Made by a program: the position numbers and the translations under genes. From positions 80,147,997-80,211,996 of the forward strand of contig NC_054702.1 of assembly GCF_016097555.1 (NCBI RefSeq): a stretch of 64,000 nucleotides of DNA, written 5' to 3'. Below, one piece after another: positions 12,147 through 22,134 of this stretch. Within the stretch, counting starts at the first letter, position 1; each line of letters opens with the position of its first letter. Below the pieces are notes generated by a model that ran no database searches, was not told the origin of the DNA, and saw only the letters and a program-made list of their open reading frames with translations. Source of the DNA: Gigantopelta aegis. Taxonomy: Eukaryota; Mollusca; Gastropoda; Neomphalida; Peltospiridae.

Positions 12147-15100
12147 CTGCAATATAACATATAAATAAGAGAATCCAAATATTAAAAAATACTGCAATAA
12201 GACAGAGCTGGCTGAATCACTATTATTAAATCTAAGACAAGCAATACATGTCCCCTACCTGGCCTTGCAAGTTATCGGATCTCCTAAATTCAAGGGCCAT
12301 GACTCTGTGAAAAACGGATAAATCGTCAAGAATGTTAAACTTGATCTATAACAAAACATGATAAAGCTATACACAAAATTTCAGATTAATATCTTGAGGC
12401 ATTGCACAACCAAAAAATTTGGAAAACAAATTTATGTATTTCCTAAGTTTAAGGGCCATAACTCTGTCAAAAATGGGTAAAATCGCCATAAAAGTCAAAC
12501 TTGATCTGTAACAGCACCGACAGATTTACATGAAAACCATAGTCCCCTCCAGTAGGATCGGTAGGGAACTAATAATGTTTTATGTGTGTTCATTAGAAAA
12601 TGGCTGGCAATAAATTTGAATGCTATACTGAGCCACTGCTGCCTACTTTTTATCCTGAAGTATACACCATACTATGTTCTGCCACCTACTTTTCTCAAAC
12701 AGATTCTTACTTTCAAAGATAACACCTTGTTTTAACTATCACTGGTAGATAACCAAAACCATGTCCGTGAACTCCATAATAGTGTATCAAAATAATATTT
12801 CTTTTATATTACAGGCATATTGTCACAGACCACTGACCTATTACATGGCCTAACAAAGTATTACTTAAAATATATATATTTGATTTGTCCCTAAATTTGA
12901 ACCATCTACGTAACCACCATACTTAACTTATTAATGATATTTTGTAAAAATAATTGAATTATGGCAATGGTCCATAATTCAAAAACTAACATTGCTGAGA
13001 GGATTGACATGGATTTCACTCCATCATGGTGTAGTTAAAGTGATGCAATAACTAGATGTGGTCTGTAAAAATTATGTAATTTTGATTTAGTATTCATTTT
13101 TAGAGAAATACGGTCCTTAAATCTGTGACAGTATGCCTTTAAGCATCAGTGGTAACTGACCAAAATTAAAAATTTTTATAGAATAGTTTCCTTGTACCAG
13201 CATGTGCTCTGTGAACGGAATGTATGCTAAAATGACCCCTCCATGGATCTAAAGATATGGACTGGCAACAATATACATCACATTGTTTTGCAAAGATAAA
13301 TTAACTATCCAAAATCTATTTATTTTCAAGCAAACCCCTATATAACAAAGAAGGCAGTAGATTTATATTCATGTACTCACATTGACTAAGTCAATAATGA
13401 TCTTTCACCACTAATCCTAATATTGTTTAAATGTGTGGCATGTTGTAATGACACACAACATTGTATCAAGAAGACAAACTTGTATAGCTACAGTACTAAA
13501 AGAGTTTCTTCTACAAAATGTGGCAATAAATTCCAGTGAAGTTTCCATTTTATCTTTCGATCTTTGATTGTAAAACTGAAGAGGCACATGAAATTGGGCC
13601 CAGTGAAGCAGAACCTCGAAAATGTTCATTAATATATGGTTACAACTTACCTGACTACAGAACTCTTTTATCGTTCGATCACCTTCAATGAAGTTCACAA
13701 AGAAATCAGATTCCTTTTGAAGGTACCCTGATACAATCAATCTGTTCAACACATAAAAACACCATAATTTCAAACTGCATATAAAATGAATTCTTAACAA
13801 ACTTTAATGTGCACAATTCTGCTAAGAATGAATACTTTTTAAAATATAAATCTGAAGTGTGTGGAGGTAAAATGCGCATTTAAAAAAACAAAAAATCAGT
13901 ATGTATAAAATATGGAATTAATTTTTAACATTTAAAAAAAAGTCTGTGCTAAATACAACTCTTCATGTAAGCTTAGATTCCGATACTGTGAAAAATAAAC
14001 TCTTCAATATATTTGAGGTCTGACTTGTAGATAACATACTATGTGAAGAAAGGTATTTTTAAAATGACAACATAACAACTTGTAGGACCACTAACCTCAA
14101 ATAGACAACAAAGTAGTCTGATAACCCTTGGTCATTGAACGTGTGTAATAGATCTGTCAGAGAACACTGTTTCTCCACCTGGGCTATGATATCCATAAAC
14201 TGAAATGACAATGCAAAGTGAATGTATGTAACAGAGCTGTCAGTGAATTCTTGTTCTCCACCTGGACTATGATATCCATAAACTGAAATGACAATGCAAA
14301 GTGAACGTATGTAACAGAGCTGTCAGTGAACGCTGCCTCTCTACCTGGGCTATGATATCCATAAACTGAAATGAGAATGCAAAGTGAACGTATATAACAG
14401 AGCTGTCAGTGAACGCTGCTTCTCTACCTGGGCTATGATATCCATAAACTGAAATAAGAATGCAAAGTGAATGTATGTAACAGAGCTGTCAGTGAATTCT
14501 TGTTCTCCACCGGAGCTATGATATCCATAAACTGAAATGACAATGCAAAGTGTATGTATGTAACAGAGCTGGGTTGGGGTTAGTAACTATAAAAATACAT
14601 TAGCCTACAGATATTATCACTATCCTGATTCTTTCCCTTAAATGTTTAAAAAAAAATTTCATATATAAAATAAACTAATTGTCAGCAACTAAAATAAAAA
14701 AGTAGGGGAAATAACCAGAAAAAAATGTTGTTCAAAAGAAATTCACTTAAAAAACCTCGGCCAAAGAGTGAGTACGAATCAAATGGTAGAGTTGTTTCAA
14801 ATGGGTCAATATCAAAAGTTCTTGGGTAATGTCACACAATACGATAAGAATGGCCGACATCATGATAATTATGTTCGTTTGTAACCTGGATTAACTTTAA
14901 CAAACAATTTATTTTAATTCTCATTTTGATACAAAGAAAACCTTTTCTGATTTCAGTGTTAACAGTGAATAAATTCATGGTCTCGGAAATTTATGAAAAT
15001 AGCCAAAATTGGAAAACCCACTGGAACTACCTTGGCCAAAGTATGGATACAAATCAAGGGTTCAAACACATAATAAATATGGACGACTTTCACATAAGAA

Positions 15101-18100
15101 AACATCACGTGAATGTGGTGCGGTAAAATAGACATTATGATCACAAACAAATGGGGTTTTCTGAAAGTTAAAATGGCTATGAGTTTGCATTGCAAACGAC
15201 ACTGCACGACGTTCGAAACAAGTGTCGAATTTGCAGATCAACATGTCAAAACGGAAAAAATACAAGTCATTCAGCAGGTTAGTGCCAGAAATGTATTTTG
15301 GTATTAACTCACCTAGGAATTGTTTTCCTATTTTGGATGAGCTGGACTAAAAAAAGACAAGTTTGGAAAACTGAAAGTACTTTTTCCCCCCAACCTCCAG
15401 GGTTACGTTTTTCGGTTTTCATTCTATAACTGAAACAGAACTGATTCCATGGTTAACTGCACATCACTAATGACAATACATGAGCTAATTAAAAGAAAGA
15501 CTTTTCAGATATAAAATGGAGACAACAACCTAACTGTATAATACCGGAAAATCTGACAGAAGGGGATTTTGCACTCACAGTGTCATGGAAGTCTTCAATT
15601 GTGAACTGTGGAAAGCCCAGAGTAATTAATTCATCTTTGCTCTTACTGGCGACTTCTTTGAATCTGAAATAAAACAACTATTGAATGTATCAAATGAAAG
15701 GAAAAATATTAAGCTAAGAAACATAAATATTGATCGACAGCTATAAAATAGCACATAATATTAGAGCAATAATCAAGATGAAACTTTTAAAGATCAGCGT
15801 TCTCGCTGCTCCATTTAAGCGGGGCTATTGCATTTTGCCGCCCTCCTTTATTTTCCTGCACCCTACTATATTGTACAGCAACTAACTCCGCTATTTCCAA
15901 ATGCACACCGACTGAAAAACCACTTATTTGGCACCAAATGTGTCATGTGATCAGACCGGTCATTTGTTTCCACTAACTATCGTCTGATATTTTGTCCTCC
16001 ATTGCAGATTTAATTGATGGTAACTAATGAATTTTACTTTCTGTCATTCGGTTTATTCAGCAATTTCTTTTATAAAATATTATAAACTTTTCATTTTTGG
16101 GTGGATATCACAAAACAACAGAAGTGATAGTGTTTATAATTAAAATAATTTATCTTGGGTACCAAATAATATATACACCACCTTTCCAAAAATAAATATC
16201 AAAGCGATCGATTTATTAAATGAAGATGGAAATAAAATGAACACATTTGTTTAAATCCCACATTTGGGGATCACTTTACAAACATCTTTATTGTTTTACA
16301 TATATCTTGAAATAATAATATTAAAACTTTGATTAGTTCAACAAAACCGGAATTTCCCGTGAATGTTACAACTTGTATTTCATATCATCTTTTTTGTAGC
16401 AAATAATGAGAGGCAAAATAAGCAGTATGTCTTTCCACAAAGTCGACTAACCAACACACAACAATATATGGTAACCAAGCTTTCCCCTTTTTTTGAAGGG
16501 TGTGATGCCGCGCGGCCTCCCTCCAGCGAGAACACTGAAGATCAATTCATAATTTAACTCTCTGAAATGTGCTAAGTGAAGGCAAACTAGCATTGCATGC
16601 AAGTACCATAAAATAATAATAATAAAAATATATGTTAATGCTTTCCGTAACAATTACTTTCAGCTGAATAAAATCTTTATACAGTGGCACAAATAAATAT
16701 GTCATTTAAGAGGTAGACACTTTTTTACCAAAATAAAAAGCTAATTGATAGTTTTCCTCTTTTTACAAACCTTTTCAAATCATCTCTGTCGGTAAGTAAT
16801 TTCTCAAGGTAAGCAAAACCAAATGCCCTGAAAAAACAATTTCCGTCACCTCTAGTTTTCCGGACAGATGTGTATTTGCTCTGTAAATCCTAAATAAAGA
16901 CAAAAAGATAAAAATTGTCAGTTGCCAGCAATAATTTTGAAGTTACCAAATATCATTTTAGTCAAAGGTCAACTAAGTTTTGTGATTAATACCTAGTTAA
17001 CATTAAATTATATTGAGCATGAGTATCAACTAGTATTACAGTGAAACCAGTTTCTACTGAACACCCAAGGGATCAAGTTCATTATCCAGTTTTAAGGGGT
17101 TTAGAGTTTCTGTTCTATACTGATATTTAAAAAGGGACCATGAAAAAACGTCACTATAATTGTGATTATAAATCTACAGAATGAGACAAACTTGGTACTA
17201 CACAGTGGGTGGTCGTTAGTATTCACTCTCACTATACAGGACAGCAAATATCATATTCTTAGACATTTCAAAACTATAAAGATCCATCAAGTAGGATGTT
17301 AGGACTTAAACCCAGACTTGCCTCCTTTCTGAGCTGCATGTAAACAAAACTTTAATGCTGGTTAATCATCTATTCCCCATGCATTCAAACTAACTGAAAA
17401 CAAACAGTAGAGATGGTACTTCACTAAAGTACTGAATGTGAAGGTCTTGTATCTGTTTAGCAAAAGGTGAGTGATCTGGACAGTATGCCTTAACCATAAC
17501 TGGATATGAGGACAAAATTAAAAGTTAGAATGAACTACATAACAGACTGATTTGTATACAGGGTAGCCAAAGAATGACATGGTTTGCACTTGAGAAAAGA
17601 TACATGTAGATGTACTCTTTATGGGATAATCTTCGTGGCAATGAAAAGTGCACATATAAAACACAGTAACATGGTGAACAAAATAGAAACAGTTACAGCT
17701 AGTTTAAGTCTGTAAACTTCATCCTCTTTGGCGTATTCCTCCACTAGCTCTTTAAGTGTCAGTAGCTTGCTTATTAGGTCACTCTGCTCAGCTATCTGAA
17801 ACAAAATACCTTTATTGGTAAGCTTTGTATCAATATCACAAATGATGAGTAATGCAGATGTGCTTTAAATGCATGTTTGTATCAATGTTGCAAACATGAT
17901 TTTATAAAATCCCACCACCGCCAAAGCACATAAAATTGTAAATTCAGCTATTCATACTTAGTTGGTGTAATCATAACTTTTTCCTTGACTGTCTAGTAGT
18001 CATGATTTACTTTAACTGAATTTATTATATTTCAAATTACTTCTTACTATTAAAAATTGCTCCTCTGACAATCAATGCATATTTAAACCATTCTTCATAT

Positions 18101-21100
18101 ACACACATACATACTGTTCAAAAGAAGTATTTCATTTCTAATATGAATCCCAGATGCTGCTAGATGCCAAATGTATATTGTTCAAGGGAGGCTCCCCATC
18201 AACACTACTCTGACAACATTGTTGCTCCCGTTGCTTGTCAGGCTGTATTGACATTTTGTTTTTCAGGACGACAACGCCCATGCTCACTGTAGTCAACTGG
18301 TCACTGTGTACAGGTACTTGCAGCAGCAAAACATGAACACACTACCATGACCAGTTCTGAACCCAGACCGTTCACCGTTCACAAAACTGTCAACACCATC
18401 CAGGGTACATTTTGTTTTCAAAATCTTGATTAGCGATATTTCTAGTCAACTGAAAATTGATCAGCAACTACTGTTTAATGTTTTAAAATTGTGTAGCCAT
18501 TTCTGAAACGTGCATAGCGAATTATGACACGATACTGAACAAAATGTTCTCTACGATCGGATTTCAAATTGGCAAGTTTCAGGTGCCAAGCTAATTTTTC
18601 ACACACTATCCCAAACTCACACCTCACCCTGTGCAGTCCTATTTCTAGCAGGTCGTATTGTTTCTTAGAGCTCAAAAAATATTTCTTGTGGCATATATAT
18701 ATTTTTAACAATTTGTGCTGGGATGCTGTTAAACACTGATTTATGCATTCATGCTATTAAAAAACCCTAAACAACTGACCACATTTGATTTCCTATTTTG
18801 AGCCCTATGTAAGTCCATGATAGCCTACCTCAAAAATTAAATCAGAATTTATGGTTATCTCCTAATTAAAACAAACATACCTGTCTTTCAATGTCCCTCT
18901 GTTGAGCAAGTGTTTCTTCATCATAATTTTTTTCTGTAAAAAATAAAATGAAAGCACTAAACTTACATGTCACTTCTATAAAAAAAAAAGTAAAGTACCT
19001 GCATTAATTTTAAAATCAAGGATGATATAATGAAAGCAAATTGTCCAAAACAGAATATTAAATACTAACAATTTGAGCTGGGCGGTACACTGTATATATA
19101 TACTGTTCGGTATCGATATGTCAATACCGATTTACCATACCAAGCAAATTTCAAAATACTGAGATTTCGGTATTGAAAAATATACTTAACCAAAAAAGTT
19201 GCATATGCCCTGTCACTTTGGGTAATGAAAAGAACACCATTTGTCATATCGCACGCCGCTATGTGTATTGCACGTGCAAACGCGGTACGCTTGTGCTGTC
19301 GCAGAAGCGCGTGAAATACGGATGTATTGAAATCACATTTTGATGCACTGAACCAACATTATCCAAAAACAAAAGGAAGAATTTATCCTGTTATAATGGG
19401 TCGCCGTCCAGGCTTAACGGAAAATCAATGTCATGAAGCAATGGGACGGCTTAACGCTGGCCAACGCATACACAACGTCGCTCAGTACTTTCGTGTTCAT
19501 GGCAGTACCATATCATGACTCCGACAACGCGTACACCAAACTGGGCAAGTGCAAGATCGACCACGTTCTGGTAGACCACAATTAACTACTCCAAGGGAAG
19601 ATAGGTATTTAGTGACGTCATCTCGACGTCACAGGTTCGTTTAGCCCGTACTTTGCAGCAAACCACGGGCACTAGAATTCATGCTCAAACTGTCTGTAAC
19701 CGTCTCCATGCTGCTGGATTACAAGCACGTCGCCCTGTTGTTGCTGTTCCCCTGACAGTGCGCCACATTCAGGAACGTCTGAGATGGGCCAGAATACACC
19801 AACACTGGCGACGCAGACAATGAGATCAGACATTATTCACAGACGAATCCAGGTTTTGTGTTCAGTTTGCGGATGGTAGGCATTGTGGAGAACAATATGA
19901 AGCAGACAACGTCATTCAGTATAACCGATATGGCGGTGGCAGCGTCATGGTCTGGGCCGGCATTCATGGTGGAGGTAAAGAGATCTCGTTTTCATTCATG
20001 GAAACATGACTGCTCAACGTTACTGCGACGAGATCATTACACCAGTGGTCATTCCATTCCTGCAGCAGCATCCTGGCTTTCTGTTTCAACATGACAACGC
20101 TAGACCACATACCGCTAGGCTAACCACTAATCTTCTTGAGCGGAACCACATCCAAGTGTTGAACTGGCCACCAAAGTCCCCTGACTTGTCCCCAATTGAG
20201 AATGCATGGGACCTACTAGGCTGTAGGGTACGCGAAAACCATTCTCATATCCTTAATGTCCATGACCTACAAATTGCTCTGAACCAGGAATGGAATGCAA
20301 TTACTGTTCCTGAGATTAATGAGACCAAGAGACGACGATGTACTGCTGTCATCAATGCCGCTGGTGCACACACACATTATTGAGCCTCTCTCAACATTTT
20401 GGTAGATGTACCCCTCCGTTTCATCAGTTGACATTAAAGTGACCACGTTGACACCATGACAACGTGTTACTGCTGGCTACATTCAGAAATGCTGTATCAA
20501 TGAAATAATGTGTACAAATAAATTCAACATCCAATCAGGTTGTCTGTATTTCATATCTTGTACGTAATTGCTAAACTTATTTGGCACAGTATATTATCTG
20601 TCATTTAGTAAAGCACTAACAATATTATATCTGACAAATGCAAAACAGCTGAAAAGAAGAGAGAGATGAGAGTCGTGTGTATGGAATTTAATTTTATTTA
20701 GATGATATTAACAGGTAAGACTTAACTCTGAAAAGTGGGTAAATCACCACGAAACTTCAACTTGATCTGTAAAGCTCTATACAAATGATAAAGCTATATA
20801 TACAAAATTTCATCTTGATATCTCCACGCATTGCAAAAGTCTGGAAAACTAATTTTTACATCTCCTAAGTTCACTTCAAGGGCCATAACTCCGTTAAAAA
20901 TAGGTAAAGTGCCATGAAAGTCAAGCTTGATCTGTAACAGTACATGATGAAGCTATACACAATATTTCAGCTCAATATCTCAAAATCTTCTGAAACCTAT
21001 AGTCCTCTCCGGTTGGACCGGTAGGGGACTAATAAGATTTTGTATATATATATATAAGCACCTTTCTTTTGGTGTTAAATAGATTATAAGTTTTAGTGGG

Positions 21101-22096
21101 CAAAATATCTATGGGAAAAGCCCTTTAATCTACTGAATATTTTGGTGCTGTTGAATTTAAATATCCCGTAGGATTAAGTGAAAAAAAAAAGGGGCAATTT
21201 CATGAAGGAATTTTGGTGCATTTTTGAATGGTTCACCAAAAGGTGAAAAGGGAGCTACATGTTAATTTTGAACTTAGAATTCCGAGAGTAGCTCATTATT
21301 GGAACCTTGCCTACTGATGGCCGTCGTTGCCCCAGTTTTGATCTCTTAAAAGGGCTTGATAGTAGTACTAAACCAAATAACTTCCGGCTGGGTCAAAGTT
21401 CGATGTGCACCTGTGATTAGTGATAAATGTGAGTGTATTGGTTGTACAAAAAAATTGTTTCATCTGGGCATAAAATGTATGCAATTTTATTTCATCTAGT
21501 ACCACTGTGTCAAGTAACCTTGTGCTTGAAACACGTGTGGGGTATCTGTAAAAAAGTACTCAAATTTTGTGTGGAACTAGGGTAGTCATAGACGCTACCC
21601 AAAAATTAGCAGCTTAATCCCCAATTTTTTCTGATTCACTTTAAGGGTGAGGGGTGGTAATATTTATATCTGTGGTATATATGTCGATTGATATGCTGCA
21701 GGTATGAGTTTTAGCCACATATGTTACTATTGTTGTCTATCGGATTTCATTTGGTGGTATACACCCTCAAGTACAATGCCAGTCATGCTTTGATTTCCTC
21801 TCTTTGTTTTATTTACATAATTTAATGTTGAACTTGCTTGAGAAAAAGATGCCGGCAATCAGAAAAAACCATTTACTTTTATAATAACCACCACACTCAA
21901 TGAATCGGCTCAGCCTATTATTTATAGCAGTTTGAACAAAGCATCACAGTAGCTTTTTGTTAATAAATTAACGAGTTAGATCTTGCCAATGTTCTTTTTA
22001 TGTCAGTTTGACTATTTAAACTATTGACATCACCGTTCCTGGGACAATACCAAATACACTGAACACAAGACCATGTATTGTGCATTTAATTCTTGT

Positions 22097-22134
<38 letters not shown>

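Noticed and set aside
14141..14571. CRISPR-like array
   Set aside because: The 83 bp units abut with no unique spacers and derive from a host exon in a eukaryotic gene.
17619..17804. Small minus-strand membrane protein with a hydrophobic C-terminus
   Set aside because: The N-terminal half is otubain exon 3. The hydrophobic tail is read-through past the donor at 17696.
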